Source: Gammaproteobacteria bacterium (GTDB lineage: Bacteria > Pseudomonadota > Gammaproteobacteria > Burkholderiales > Rhodocyclaceae). Taken from it: DNA of 64,000 nucleotides. The notes under the pieces are model-generated. The model was not told the origin of the DNA and did not search any database. It worked only from the letters and a program-made list of their open reading frames with translations. This document shows positions 56,034 through 64,000 of this stretch, piece after piece. The stretch covers positions 403,956 to 467,955 of the forward strand of contig JARFTZ010000046.1 in the NCBI GenBank assembly GCA_029289235.1, written 5' to 3'. Within the stretch, counting starts at the first letter, position 1, and every line of letters begins with the position of its first letter. Made by a program: the position numbers and the translations under genes.

Positions 56034-57956
56034 ATGCGTTTTGTCGCCCCAGAACGATTCGCAGAGCTCAAGGCCACCGGCAAACTGCCGTCGCCCAAGG
56101 GTGTGGCTTTGTCAATCATCCGCCTGCTGCAACGGGAGGATTACCGCATTCAGGATCTCGTGCAACTGGTCCAGTCGGACCCGGCGATCGCCGGGCGCAT
56201 CCTGTACTTCGCCAATGCAGCGGCATTCGGTCGCTCCCGACCGATCATATCGCTCCAGCGGGCCATCGTCGCACTCGGCTCGTTCCGGGTGCGCGATCTC
56301 GTAATCGGTTTGTCGGTCATGCACAACCACCGCGGAGGACTGTGTACCGAGTTCGATTACGAGAAGTTCTGGGGCCATTCGCTGGCCACCGGCATTGCCT
56401 GCCAGGAACTGGCGCACTTCGCCCAGATCGCCAGCGAGGAGATTTTCACCATCGGACTGCTTTCCCGCGTCGGCGAACTGGCGCTGGCAACCCTTTTCCC
56501 CGATGACTATTCGGGAATTTTGATCAAGGCACGTGAAAAGGATCTGCCGATCGCCGACCTCGAACAGCGGTGCTTCGCCATGGACCACCACGAACTCGGC
56601 TCCAGCCTCCTCTGCGAATGGGGCCTGCCGGAAGTCCTGATCCAGGCGGCCTTCCACTTTGAAAACCCCGACGCTGCGGGTTTCGCAGACGGCTCCCGCG
56701 CGCATATCCTGACCCAGTCGCTGAGTTTTGCCAGCGCGCTGGCGCAGATCTGCATGGTCGACGAGGAGTCGCGCTGGAGCCTGCTCCCCGGCCTTCTGGC
56801 ACGCGCAGCGCGACTGGGTATCGGCGGCGAGACGCTGAACGAACTGGTCGACCGTGTCGTCGCCGGCTGGCGGGAATGGGGAGCGAAGTTGCAGGTGCGC
56901 ACACGAGACATCCCGCCGTTCGCCGAAATCCTCGCGGCGACGCCGCCGGTCCGCCGCATGGGGACGGTCGCTGCCGGCGAGGACCGCCGTTCCCGTACGC
57001 CGTCGCTCAACGCACAACTGATCGGCATACCGCTGGACGAACTCAAACCGCTGATGCACCTGGTCGAATCGATGGGGCATCAACCGGTACTCGTCGAGGA
57101 AACGTCCGCCGGACTGGCGAAAGCCCTACGACGGCCCGCACCGATCATCATCGCCGACATGTCGATGCCGGGGCTCGATCCGTCGCGATTCTGCCGCACG
57201 CTCCGCCAGAGTGTCGACGGCGAGGACAGCTACGCGCTTTTCCTGGCCACGCCGGACCAGGAGTACAGAGCCCTGGACCTGATTGCTGCCGGCGCCGACG
57301 ACGTGCTGGTGAAGCCGGTCAATGAGCAGGCGCTGCGTGTACATCTGACGACAGCGGTGCGGATGCTGATCCTGCGCGAACAGATTCACCGGGAACGCCA
57401 GGGCATCATGCGTTCGACGGACGCATTCGCCACCGCCCAGAAACGTCTTTTGCAGGACGCGCTGACGGACCCGCTGACGCAACTGCCGAACCGGCGCAAC
57501 GGCCTGGATTTCCTCGCTTCGGAACTCGTCTTCGCACAATCGAGCGGCGCGCCGCTGGCGTGCCTGATGCTGGACATCGATCACTTCAAGAAAATCAACG
57601 ATGAGCACGGCCACGCAGCCGGCGACGCCATTTTGCGGCAACTGGCCGAGATTCTCCGACACGCCTCCCGCGCCGAGGACATGGTCTTCCGCTATGGCGG
57701 CGAGGAATTCGCCGCCATCCTGACCAACGCCCCGCTGAAGATCGCGCTGCAGATCGCCGAGCGGGTCCGCACCCAGGTCGAAGCCTCGTCATTCCAGTGG
57801 GAAGGCCGGAAAATCCCGGTCACCTTGAGCATCGGCGTCGCGGTCGCCGGCGGCAAGGACGCCGACGGCGAGGCGCTGATCCGCGCCGCCGACGCGGCGC
57901 TATATCAGGCCAAGCAATCCGGGCGGAACCGCGTGGCGGCGGACGCAGCGCAATAA
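56034..57956 (+). CDS. HDOD - receiver - GGDEF protein
   Basis: 640 residues from the ATG at 56034, which has CTGGAG upstream; a GTG at 55980 would add 18. Domains: HDOD (about 10-260) with Leu-Val-Gln-Ser-Asp-Pro-Ala-Ile-Ala-Gly-Arg-Ile-Leu-Tyr but no metal-binding HD pair; a receiver-like domain (about 345-455) with Asp in Ile-Ala-Asp-Met-Ser-Met-Pro-Gly-Leu-Asp and Lys in Leu-Val-Lys-Pro-Val; and GGDEF (about 490-640) with Arg-Tyr-Gly-Gly-Glu-Glu-Phe intact, so cyclic di-GMP synthesis is likely. The receiver should receive a phosphate from an unlinked kinase. It begins 64 bases after the methyltransferase. Confidence 0.9.
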   Translation: MRFVAPERFAELKATGKLPSPKGVALSIIRLLQREDYRIQDLVQLVQSDPAIAGRILYFANAAAFGRSRPIISLQRAIVALGSFRVRDLVIGLSVMHNHRGGLCTEFDYEKFWGHSLATGIACQELAHFAQIASEEIFTIGLLSRVGELALATLFPDDYSGILIKAREKDLPIADLEQRCFAMDHHELGSSLLCEWGLPEVLIQAAFHFENPDAAGFADGSRAHILTQSLSFASALAQICMVDEESRWSLLPGLLARAARLGIGGETLNELVDRVVAGWREWGAKLQVRTRDIPPFAEILAATPPVRRMGTVAAGEDRRSRTPSLNAQLIGIPLDELKPLMHLVESMGHQPVLVEETSAGLAKALRRPAPIIIADMSMPGLDPSRFCRTLRQSVDGEDSYALFLATPDQEYRALDLIAAGADDVLVKPVNEQALRVHLTTAVRMLILREQIHRERQGIMRSTDAFATAQKRLLQDALTDPLTQLPNRRNGLDFLASELVFAQSSGAPLACLMLDIDHFKKINDEHGHAAGDAILRQLAEILRHASRAEDMVFRYGGEEFAAILTNAPLKIALQIAERVRTQVEASSFQWEGRKIPVTLSIGVAVAGGKDADGEALIRAADAALYQAKQSGRNRVAADAAQ

Positions 57957-57957
57957 C

Positions 57958-58287
57958 TCACTGGCCGAGCCGGTTGCGCTCGTCATCGACGCGAACCGCC
58001 TCGCCATCGATGACGTTGGGCTCATCTGCGGGCGAGCGATACGGCGACTCCCGCGTCGGTTCGCGCATCTGCTCGTGCATTTGTTCCTGCATCTGGCGGC
58101 GTAGAGCGCGGGTCTTCCACCAGAACCAGCCCCAGAACGCCAGGGCGACAATCGCCACGGCAACGAAAACCACCGCTGAAAACATGAACGCGCCGATCAG
58201 CGCGATCACCCCGATCACGCCACCGACGATCCGGGCCAGCAGGCCTTGCTGCGGTCCGCCGGAGGGGTCAAAGCTGATATTCGTCAT
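57958..58287 (-). CDS. Small membrane hypothetical protein
   Basis: 109 residues with one long or two short hydrophobic helices (about 16-56; Val-Gly-Gly-Val-Ile-Gly-Val-Ile-Ala and Val-Val-Phe-Val-Ala-Val-Ala-Ile-Val), followed by a basic, Gln/Glu/Met-rich cytoplasmic tail. No known domain. AGGAATC precedes the ATG. Its start lies inside the last 20 bases of cysB, so the two genes are co-transcribed. It ends one base from the stop of the convergent HDOD-GGDEF gene. Confidence 0.7.
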   Translation of the reverse strand: MTNISFDPSGGPQQGLLARIVGGVIGVIALIGAFMFSAVVFVAVAIVALAFWGWFWWKTRALRRQMQEQMHEQMREPTRESPYRSPADEPNVIDGEAVRVDDERNRLGQ

Positions 58288-59215
58288 TGATTCCTGATCC
58301 TTCCATCGCCATGTCGACGGCTTTCTTCGACAGATGCGAGGCAAACAATTCGATGAAGTCGTATTCGAAGCGCCGCAGGTAGGTGCCGCGTCGCAACCCG
58401 ATACGCGTGGTATTCAAGCCAAAAAGCTGCGACACGTCGCGGGCCTGCAGCCCTTGATCGCGCGCCGTGTCGTAGGCCATGCTGGCGATGATCCCCAACC
58501 CCAGCCCCAGGCTGACGTAGGTCTTGATCACGTCGGCATCGATCGCCGCCAGCACGATGTTCGCCGTTAATTGCGCCCGCTCGAACGCCTTGTTGATCCG
58601 CGAGCGTCCGGCGAAAGCCGGATCGTACGTGATCAGCGGCCAGCGTGCCAGCGCCGCCAGCGTGATCGTGCTTTCCGCAAGGATCGGATGCCCGTCCGGC
58701 GCGACAACGCTATGCCCCCACTGGTAGCAGGGCAGCATGACAAGTTGCGGATACTGGTCAAGCGCCTCGGTGGCGATCGCGATGTCCGCCTCGCCGTTCA
58801 ACGTCCACTCGGCGATCTGCGTCGGGCTGCCCTGATGCATCGACAGCCGCACCTCCGGGTGCCGTTCGACAAATTTCTTGACCACCGTCGGCAACGCATA
58901 ACGCGCCTGCGTGTGGGTCGTGGCAATGACCAGGCTGCCGGTTTCCCCGCCCGCGTACTCTTCGCTGACCCGCTTGATGTTGGACACCTCGCGCAGAATC
59001 CGCCCGGCGATGTCGAGCACCCGCTTGCCCGGCTCGGTGATCGCCGTCAGGCGCTTGCCGCTGCGCTCGAAAACAATGACCCCGAGTTCATCCTCCAGCA
59101 GCTTGATCTGCTTGGACACTCCGGGCTGCGAGGTATAGAGCACCTCCGCCGCTTCCGAGACATTGAGTCCGCAACGGGCGACTTCGACGAGATAACGCAA
59201 TTGCTGGAGTTTCAT
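58268..59215 (-). CDS. cysB: CysB, LysR-type regulator of sulfur assimilation
   Basis: 315 residues. The winged helix-turn-helix begins Met-Lys-Leu-Gln-Gln-Leu-Arg-Tyr-Leu, with Thr-Ser-Gln-Pro-Gly-Val-Ser-Lys-Gln-Ile in the recognition helix. A Thr-Thr-His-Thr-Gln-Ala-Arg-Tyr segment in the effector domain is conserved in CysB and Cbl and binds N-acetylserine or sulfate. CysB usually activates the cys genes. Its divergence from cysI across a 123-base AT-rich gap fits. It could also be Cbl, but only one such gene is present beside the cys cluster. Confidence 0.94.
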   Translation of the reverse strand: MKLQQLRYLVEVARCGLNVSEAAEVLYTSQPGVSKQIKLLEDELGVIVFERSGKRLTAITEPGKRVLDIAGRILREVSNIKRVSEEYAGGETGSLVIATTHTQARYALPTVVKKFVERHPEVRLSMHQGSPTQIAEWTLNGEADIAIATEALDQYPQLVMLPCYQWGHSVVAPDGHPILAESTITLAALARWPLITYDPAFAGRSRINKAFERAQLTANIVLAAIDADVIKTYVSLGLGLGIIASMAYDTARDQGLQARDVSQLFGLNTTRIGLRRGTYLRRFEYDFIELFASHLSKKAVDMAMEGSGINDEYQL

Positions 59216-59338
59216 TGCAGCCGTTTAATAACATTTGGTTCTAATAATCTAACTTAATATTCTTTTTTGATCAACCCGGTCGTACTACCATGCCGCATCG
59301 ATCACGCATTCGCGGCCCAGCCGGAAGGACCACGCACC
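59216..59338. promoter_or_regulatory. cysB-cysI divergent control region
   Basis: An AT-rich stretch (59225-59270) stands out in the GC-rich neighbourhood. It contains TTCTAATAATCTAA (59239-59252), with TCTAA repeated 8 bases apart, and a TAATAT box (59255-59260) that could be a plus-strand -10. CysB binds AT-rich, loosely repeated sites, so this is the expected place for its control of cysI and of itself. Confidence 0.45.
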
Positions 59339-61039
59339 ATGTACCGTTATGACAGCATCGACCGACAGATCGTCAATGAACGCGTCGCACAGTATCGCAG
59401 CCAGATTCTCCGCAACCTGAACGGCACACTTTCCGACGACGAACTGAAACCCCTGCGCCTGCAAAACGGGCTTTACATCCAGCGACACGGCCCGATGCTG
59501 CGCATCGCGATTCCGTACGGACTGTTGTCGGCCGGGCAACTGCGCAAGCTCGCCGACATCTCGCGCCGCTACGACCGGAGCTACGGGCATTTCACCACGC
59601 GCCAGAACATGCAGCTCAACTGGCCGAAATTCGAGGAGACGCCGGAAATCCTCGGCGAACTGGCGACCGTCGAAATGCACGCGATCCAGACCTCCGGCAA
59701 CTGCATCCGCAACATCACCACCGACAAGTTCGCCGGCGTTGCGCCCGACGAATTGACCGATCCGCGTCCGTACTGCGAGATTCTGCGCCAGTGGTCGACC
59801 TTCCATCCGGAGTTCGCCTTCCTGCCGCGCAAGTTCAAGATCGCCGTGAATGCCGCCACCGAGGACCGCGCGGTGATCCGCACGCACGACGTCGGGCTGG
59901 AACTGGTCCGCGCCGAATCGGGTGAAATCGGTGTTCGCGTCTTCGCCGGCGGCGGCATGGGGCGCACGCCGGTGATCGGTAAGGTCGTCCGCGACTTCCT
60001 GCCGCGCAAGCACCTGCTTACCTACCTTGACGCACTGATCCGTGTTTACAACCGCTACGGCCGCCGCGACAACCTGTACAAGGCACGCATCAAGATCCTG
60101 GTCAACGCGCTCGGCGTCGAGGAATTCGCCCGCCAGGTCGAGGAAGAATGGACCTTCCTAAAGGACGGCCCGGCGACGTTGACCGACGCGGAGTTCGCGC
60201 GCGTCGCCGCGCACTTCACGCCGCCCCCCTACGAGCCGTTGCCGGATAACGATCCATCGTTCGCAACCGCCCAAGCAGAGAACAAAGCCTTCGCCGCGTG
60301 GGCAAAGCGCAGCGTGCATCCCCACCGCATCCCGGGCTACGCCGCCGTGACGCTTTCGCTAAAAGCGCCCGGCAGTCCGCCCGGCGACATTTCCGATACA
60401 CAGATGGAGGCTGTCGCCGACCTCGCCGACCGCTTCAGTTTCGGCGAACTGCGCGTGACGCACGAGCAAAACGTGGTGCTCGCCGACGTGCGCCAGCGCG
60501 ACCTGTTCGAGGTGTGGGGCATCGCCCGCGCGCACGGCCTCGCCACCGCCAACATCGGCCTCCTGACCGACATGATCTGCTGCCCGGGCGGCGACCTCTG
60601 CTCGCTGGCCAACGCCCGCTCGGTGCCGATCGCGCTGGCAGTACAGGAGAAGTTCGACAACCTCGACTACCTGCACGACCTTGGCGAAATCTCGCTGAAC
60701 ATTTCCGGCTGCATGAACTCCTGCGGCCACCACCACGTTGCCAACATCGGTGTCCTCGGCGTCGATAAGAACAATGAGGAGTGGTACCAGATCACCGTCG
60801 GCGGCCAGCAGGGCAATGCCGCGACGATCGGCAAGGTGATCGGCCCGTCGTTCTCGGCAGAGGAAGTGCCGGACGTGGTCGAGGCACTGGTCTCCGTGTA
60901 TCTCGAGCAGCGCACGCCGGAGGAACGCTTCATCGACACGTTCCAGCGCCTCGGCATCGAACCGTTCAAGGAGCGCGCCTACCGCGGGCGCGACCGCAGA
61001 AAACCCGCAGCAAGCGAAGAAGGAGCCGCCCATGACTAG
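59339..61039 (+). CDS. cysI: Sulfite reductase hemoprotein (nitrite/sulfite reductase family)
   Basis: 566 residues with two repeated halves. Siroheme and 4Fe-4S ligands are visible: Cys-Cys-Pro-Gly-Gly-Asp-Leu-Cys (Cys-x5-Cys) and Gly-Cys-Met-Asn-Ser-Cys-Gly-His-His-His (Cys-x3-Cys). It reduces sulfite to sulfide with six electrons. No cysJ flavoprotein follows; a DUF934 gene does instead. So the electron donor differs from the E. coli enzyme or is elsewhere. AAGGA precedes the ATG at 59339. Its last bases overlap the next gene by eight. Confidence 0.95.
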   Translation: MYRYDSIDRQIVNERVAQYRSQILRNLNGTLSDDELKPLRLQNGLYIQRHGPMLRIAIPYGLLSAGQLRKLADISRRYDRSYGHFTTRQNMQLNWPKFEETPEILGELATVEMHAIQTSGNCIRNITTDKFAGVAPDELTDPRPYCEILRQWSTFHPEFAFLPRKFKIAVNAATEDRAVIRTHDVGLELVRAESGEIGVRVFAGGGMGRTPVIGKVVRDFLPRKHLLTYLDALIRVYNRYGRRDNLYKARIKILVNALGVEEFARQVEEEWTFLKDGPATLTDAEFARVAAHFTPPPYEPLPDNDPSFATAQAENKAFAAWAKRSVHPHRIPGYAAVTLSLKAPGSPPGDISDTQMEAVADLADRFSFGELRVTHEQNVVLADVRQRDLFEVWGIARAHGLATANIGLLTDMICCPGGDLCSLANARSVPIALAVQEKFDNLDYLHDLGEISLNISGCMNSCGHHHVANIGVLGVDKNNEEWYQITVGGQQGNAATIGKVIGPSFSAEEVPDVVEALVSVYLEQRTPEERFIDTFQRLGIEPFKERAYRGRDRRKPAASEEGAAHD

Positions 61040-61541
61040 GATCATCAAGAACGGAAGCATCGTCGACGATGCCTGGACGATTCTCAAGCTCGCCGAAGGC
61101 GAAACGCCGGAATCGGCCGCGCTTCCCGAACAGAACGCGATTGTTCCGTTGCCCGTCTGGCAGGCGCGCAAGGACGAACTTGTCAGCCGCGGCCAGCCGG
61201 TCGGCGTCTGGCTCGACAGCCACGAAGGGCCGGAAGCCATCGCCGCCGATCTGCAGCATTTCACGCTCATCGCCGTCAACTTCCCGAAGTTCGCCGATGG
61301 CCGCGGCTTCTCGACCGCCCGCCTGCTGCGCGAACGCTACGGCTACACGGGCGAATTGCGCGCCATCGGCGATGTGCTGCAGGACCAGCTCCATTTCATG
61401 AAGCGTTGCGGCTTCGACGCCTATGCCGTGCGCGCCGACAAGAACATCGAGGCGGCACTCGCCGGCCTCAAGGACTTTTCCGAGTCTTACCAGGCCGCGG
61501 TCGACCAGCCGCAGCCGTTGTTCCGCCGCCGGACTGCGTGA
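61032..61541 (+). CDS. DUF934 family protein of the sulfite reductase cluster
   Basis: 169 residues. Leu-Ile-Ala-Val-Asn-Phe-Pro-Lys-Phe-Ala-Asp-Gly-Arg-Gly-Phe-Ser, Leu-Arg-Glu-Arg-Tyr-Gly-Tyr, and Gly-Asp-Val-Leu-Gln-Asp-Gln define DUF934. The family is found almost only downstream of cysI in organisms that lack CysJ, so it probably helps deliver electrons or assemble the reductase, but there is no motif for a flavin or iron-sulfur cluster. It overlaps cysI by eight bases and precedes cysH by 11. Confidence 0.93.
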   Translation: MTRIIKNGSIVDDAWTILKLAEGETPESAALPEQNAIVPLPVWQARKDELVSRGQPVGVWLDSHEGPEAIAADLQHFTLIAVNFPKFADGRGFSTARLLRERYGYTGELRAIGDVLQDQLHFMKRCGFDAYAVRADKNIEAALAGLKDFSESYQAAVDQPQPLFRRRTA

Positions 61542-61552
61542 GGAATTGCCAG

Positions 61553-62281
61553 ATGCCGCCGATCCGGACCATCAACCTCGACGACACCGCACTGCTCGAC
61601 TCTGTCTCGCGCAAGACGGAGCAAGCTGTCGCGCTGTTGAAAAAAATCGCCGCCGAGTATTCGCCGGCCGCGCTGGCCAACAGCCTGGGCGCCGAAGACA
61701 TGGTGCTTACCGACCTGATCTGCACGGAAAAGCTCGCCATCGAGAACTTCTCGCTCGACACTGGCCGCCTGCCGCCCGAAACCTGTGACCTGATCGCCCG
61801 GCTCAGGGAACACTACGGCGTAAACCTCACCGTGTATTACCCGCACCACGAACTCGTCGAAGCCTACGTGCGCGAACACGGCATCAACGCCTTCTACGAA
61901 TCGGTCGAGCTGCGCAAGGGCTGCTGCCACGTGCGCAAGGTCGAACCGCTGCAGCGCGCGCTGGCCGGAAAGAAGGCCTGGATCACCGGCATGCGCGCCC
62001 AGCAATCGGCCACGCGCCAAGGTCTGCCGGTGCAGGCGTTCGACGAAGCCAACGGCCTGGAGAAATTCAACCCGCTCGCCGACTGGACCGAGAAGGAGGT
62101 CTGGGCGTACATCAAGCTCAACGACGTCCCGTACAACGCGCTGCACGACAAGCACTATCCGAGCATCGGCTGCGCCCCCTGTACGCGCGCCATCACCGTC
62201 GGCGAGGACATCCGCGCCGGGCGGTGGTGGTGGGAACAGCCTGAAAGCAAAGAATGCGGATTGCATGTAAAGAAACCCTGA
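61553..62281 (+). CDS. cysH: Assimilatory adenylyl-sulfate (APS) reductase
   Basis: 242 residues of the PAPS/APS reductase family. Two adjacent cysteines (Lys-Gly-Cys-Cys-His-Val-Arg-Lys-Val-Glu-Pro) and a second pair (Ile-Gly-Cys-Ala-Pro-Cys-Thr-Arg) bind a 4Fe-4S cluster, which marks the APS-using bacterial type rather than the E. coli PAPS type. A third motif, Lys-Glu-Cys-Gly-Leu-His at the C-terminus, carries the nucleophilic Cys. It turns APS into sulfite. GAGGAA lies before the ATG at 61553. No CysC activity is needed for this route. Confidence 0.94.
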   Translation: MPPIRTINLDDTALLDSVSRKTEQAVALLKKIAAEYSPAALANSLGAEDMVLTDLICTEKLAIENFSLDTGRLPPETCDLIARLREHYGVNLTVYYPHHELVEAYVREHGINAFYESVELRKGCCHVRKVEPLQRALAGKKAWITGMRAQQSATRQGLPVQAFDEANGLEKFNPLADWTEKEVWAYIKLNDVPYNALHDKHYPSIGCAPCTRAITVGEDIRAGRWWWEQPESKECGLHVKKP

Positions 62282-62298
62282 GCGCCAAAAACCGAATC

Positions 62299-63213
62299 AT
62301 GACCACACTGACGAAACAAACTCTGACCCACCTCGACTGGCTCGAATCCGAGGCCATCCACATCATGCGCGAGGTCGCCGGCCAGTGCGCCAATCCCGTG
62401 CTGCTCTTCTCCGGCGGCAAGGATTCGATCTGCATGCTGCGCATCGCCGAGAAAGCCTTCCGCCCCGGCCGTTTCCCCTTTCCGCTGATGCACATCGACA
62501 CCGGCCACAACTACAAGGAAGTGACCGACTACCGCGACAGGCGCGCCGCCGAACTCGGCGAGCGGCTGATCGTGCGTTCGGTGGAGGACTCGATGAAACG
62601 CGGCACCGTCGTTCTCAAATCAGCAGACGAATCGCGTAACAAGCACCAGTCGGTGACGCTGCTCGAAGCAATCGAGGAATTCGGCTTCGACGCCTGTATC
62701 GGCGGCGCCCGACGCGACGAGGAAAAGGCCCGCGCAAAGGAACGCATCTTCTCGTTCCGCGACGAATTCGGCCAATGGGACCCGAAGAACCAGCGCCCCG
62801 AGTTGTGGGATTTGTACAACGCCCGCGCCTTCAAGGGCGAGAACATCCGCGTCTTCCCGATCTCGAACTGGACGGAGTTCGACGTGTGGCAGTACATCGA
62901 GCGCGAGAACCTCGAACTGCCGTCGATCTACTACGCGCACACCCGCCCGGTGGTGCGCAAGGCCGGCGGCCTGCTGCCGGTGACCGAGATCACGCCAGCC
63001 AGGCCGGAAGACAAGGTGGAACACCTGCGGGTGCGCTTCCGCACGGTCGGCGACATTACCTGCACCGCGCCCGTCGAGTCCGACGCCGACACGATCAGCA
63101 AGATCATCGCCGAGACCGCCGAAACGACGATCACCGAACGCGGCGCGACGCGCCTCGACGACCAGACATCGGAAGCGTCGATGGAACAGCGCAAGAAGGA
63201 AGGCTATTTCTGA
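62299..63213 (+). CDS. cysD: Sulfate adenylyltransferase subunit 2
   Basis: 304 residues. The PP-loop is [13 protein letters not shown] near residue 36-48, and the C-terminal part has [11 protein letters not shown]D, with the GTPase CysN, makes APS from ATP and sulfate. The ATG at 62299 gives the normal length, although an ATG at 62254 overlaps cysH. No strong ribosome site is seen. It lies 17 bases before the next gene. Confidence 0.95.
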   Translation: MTTLTKQTLTHLDWLESEAIHIMREVAGQCANPVLLFSGGKDSICMLRIAEKAFRPGRFPFPLMHIDTGHNYKEVTDYRDRRAAELGERLIVRSVEDSMKRGTVVLKSADESRNKHQSVTLLEAIEEFGFDACIGGARRDEEKARAKERIFSFRDEFGQWDPKNQRPELWDLYNARAFKGENIRVFPISNWTEFDVWQYIERENLELPSIYYAHTRPVVRKAGGLLPVTEITPARPEDKVEHLRVRFRTVGDITCTAPVESDADTISKIIAETAETTITERGATRLDDQTSEASMEQRKKEGYF

Positions 63214-63230
63214 GAATGGAGCTGCAACAA

Positions 63231-64000
63231 ATGAACGCACCGGAAAAACTCCCGCCCCTCACCGACCATGGCCTGCTGCGCTTCCTCACCTGCGGCAGCG
63301 TCGACGACGGCAAGAGCACGCTGATCGGCAGACTGCTCTACGACACCAAGACGATACTGGTCGACACTCTGCACGCCATCGAGCGCACCTCGAAGAAGCG
63401 CGGCATGGACGCCATCGACCTCTCGCTGCTCACCGACGGCCTGCAGGCCGAGCGCGAACAGGGCATCACCATCGACGTCGCCTACCGCTATTTCACCACC
63501 GGCACGCGCAAGTACATCATCGCCGACGCGCCGGGGCACGAGCAGTACACGCGCAACATGGTCACCGCTGCCTCGACCGCCGATCTGGCCATCATCCTGA
63601 TCGACGCGCGCAAGGGCGTACTGACGCAGACACGCCGGCACTCGTACCTCACGCATCTCGTGAACATCCCGCACCTCGTCGTCGCCATCAACAAGATGGA
63701 CCTCGTCGATTACTCGCAGGATGTCTTCAACAAGATCATGGCCGATTACCTCGACTTCGCCGCCAAGCTCGGCATCAGCGACGTGTGCTTCATCCCGATG
63801 TCGGCATTGAATGGTGACATGGTCGTCGAACGCGGCGACCGCCTCGACTGGTACACCGGCCCGACGCTGATCGACCTGCTGGAGACCGCCACCGCCTCGC
63901 ACATCGAGCACGAAGAGCCTTTCCGTTTCCCCGTGCAGTACGTCTGCCGCCCGCAGGATTCGGCCAACCCGGAGTTGCACGACTACCGCGGCTTCATGGG
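63231..64000 (+). CDS. cysN: Sulfate adenylyltransferase subunit 1 (GTPase), cut by window end
   Basis: The first 256 residues are visible. [10 protein letters not shown] is the G1 P-loop, Asp-Ala-Pro-Gly-His-Glu the G3 region, and Asn-Lys-Met-Asp the G4 motif, as in EF-Tu-like GTPases. CysN couples GTP hydrolysis to APS formation with CysD. ATG at 63231 has GGAG 9 bases upstream; an in-frame ATG at 63216 is possible. Whether the downstream part is fused to CysC cannot be seen. Confidence 0.96.
   Translation, partial: MNAPEKLPPLTDHGLLRFLTCGSVDDGKSTLIGRLLYDTKTILVDTLHAIERTSKKRGMDAIDLSLLTDGLQAEREQGITIDVAYRYFTTGTRKYIIADAPGHEQYTRNMVTAASTADLAIILIDARKGVLTQTRRHSYLTHLVNIPHLVVAINKMDLVDYSQDVFNKIMADYLDFAAKLGISDVCFIPMSALNGDMVVERGDRLDWYTGPTLIDLLETATASHIEHEEPFRFPVQYVCRPQDSANPELHDYRGFM

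Overview
The window is a 64 kb piece of a high-GC betaproteobacterial chromosome. My best guess is order Rhodocyclales (relatives of Dechloromonas, Azonexus or Propionivibrio). The reasons are a Bug/TctC tripartite transporter, the order thrS-infC-rpmI-rplT-pheS-pheT-ihfA-merR followed by tRNA-Pro, the order yceD-rpmF-plsX-fabHDG-acpP-fabF, a cysI-DUF934-cysH-cysD-cysN sulfate assimilation cluster with its divergent CysB regulator, and an HDOD/GGDEF-rich regulatory repertoire. I saw no prophage, integron, CRISPR array or insertion sequence. Almost all of the window is vertically inherited core or near-core chromosome with dense, short-spaced genes.

Layout. 0-3.4 kb: tail of a probable hydroxyacid dehydrogenase, then a complete tctBAC carboxylate uptake operon. 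3.4-10.2 kb: a Gcr-type membrane protein, a small secreted protein, purL and tRNA-Arg(CCU). 10.2-13.2 kb: two tandem EamA transporters behind an unusual leader (promoter, hairpin, strong terminator, Phe-rich mini-ORF), with a divergent LysR regulator. 13.2-13.6 kb: a gene-free stretch holding a palindromic intergenic repeat. 13.6-18.5 kb: RbsD/FucU protein, SrkA kinase, a spermidine-synthase-fold protein, CbiX-like chelatase, then an HPPD-like gene followed by a xylose-isomerase-like TIM-barrel gene; together these look like a split and reordered QuiC with altered metal ligands. 18.5-24.4 kb: mfd, aroG, DUF1015 gene. 24.4-29.7 kb: FMN reductase, then a TonB receptor / YfiR / GGDEF-EAL signalling operon and a 53-residue mini-protein. 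29.7-37.6 kb: tRNA-Val, translation cluster, ihfA-merR, tRNA-Pro. 37.6-41.6 kb: patatin-like lipoprotein, small protein, YjbQ, chemoreceptor. 41.7-45.8 kb: btsS-btsR-cstA, a probable pyruvate-sensing system next to its target transporter. 45.8-48.4 kb: small secreted protein, nadB, YgfX-like membrane protein. 48.4-54.5 kb: fatty acid synthesis genes on the minus strand. 54.6-58 kb: maf, RsmI-like methyltransferase, HDOD-REC-GGDEF protein. 58-64 kb: small membrane protein, cysB, and the sulfate-to-sulfide pathway (cysI, DUF934, APS reductase, cysD, cysN cut by the window edge).

How they fit together. Three c-di-GMP or signalling units (TonB/YfiR/GGDEF-EAL, HDOD-REC-GGDEF, chemoreceptor) and the BtsSR-CstA module suggest a motile heterotroph that tracks small organic acids, in keeping with the TctBAC uptake system. 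Terminator-shaped hairpins lie a short distance upstream of several start codons (thrS, pheS, the EamA pair, btsS) and between acpP and fabF, so transcriptional attenuation may be used repeatedly here. The strongest leads for something undescribed are the split QuiC-like pair and the EamA leader; most other regions are ordinary.
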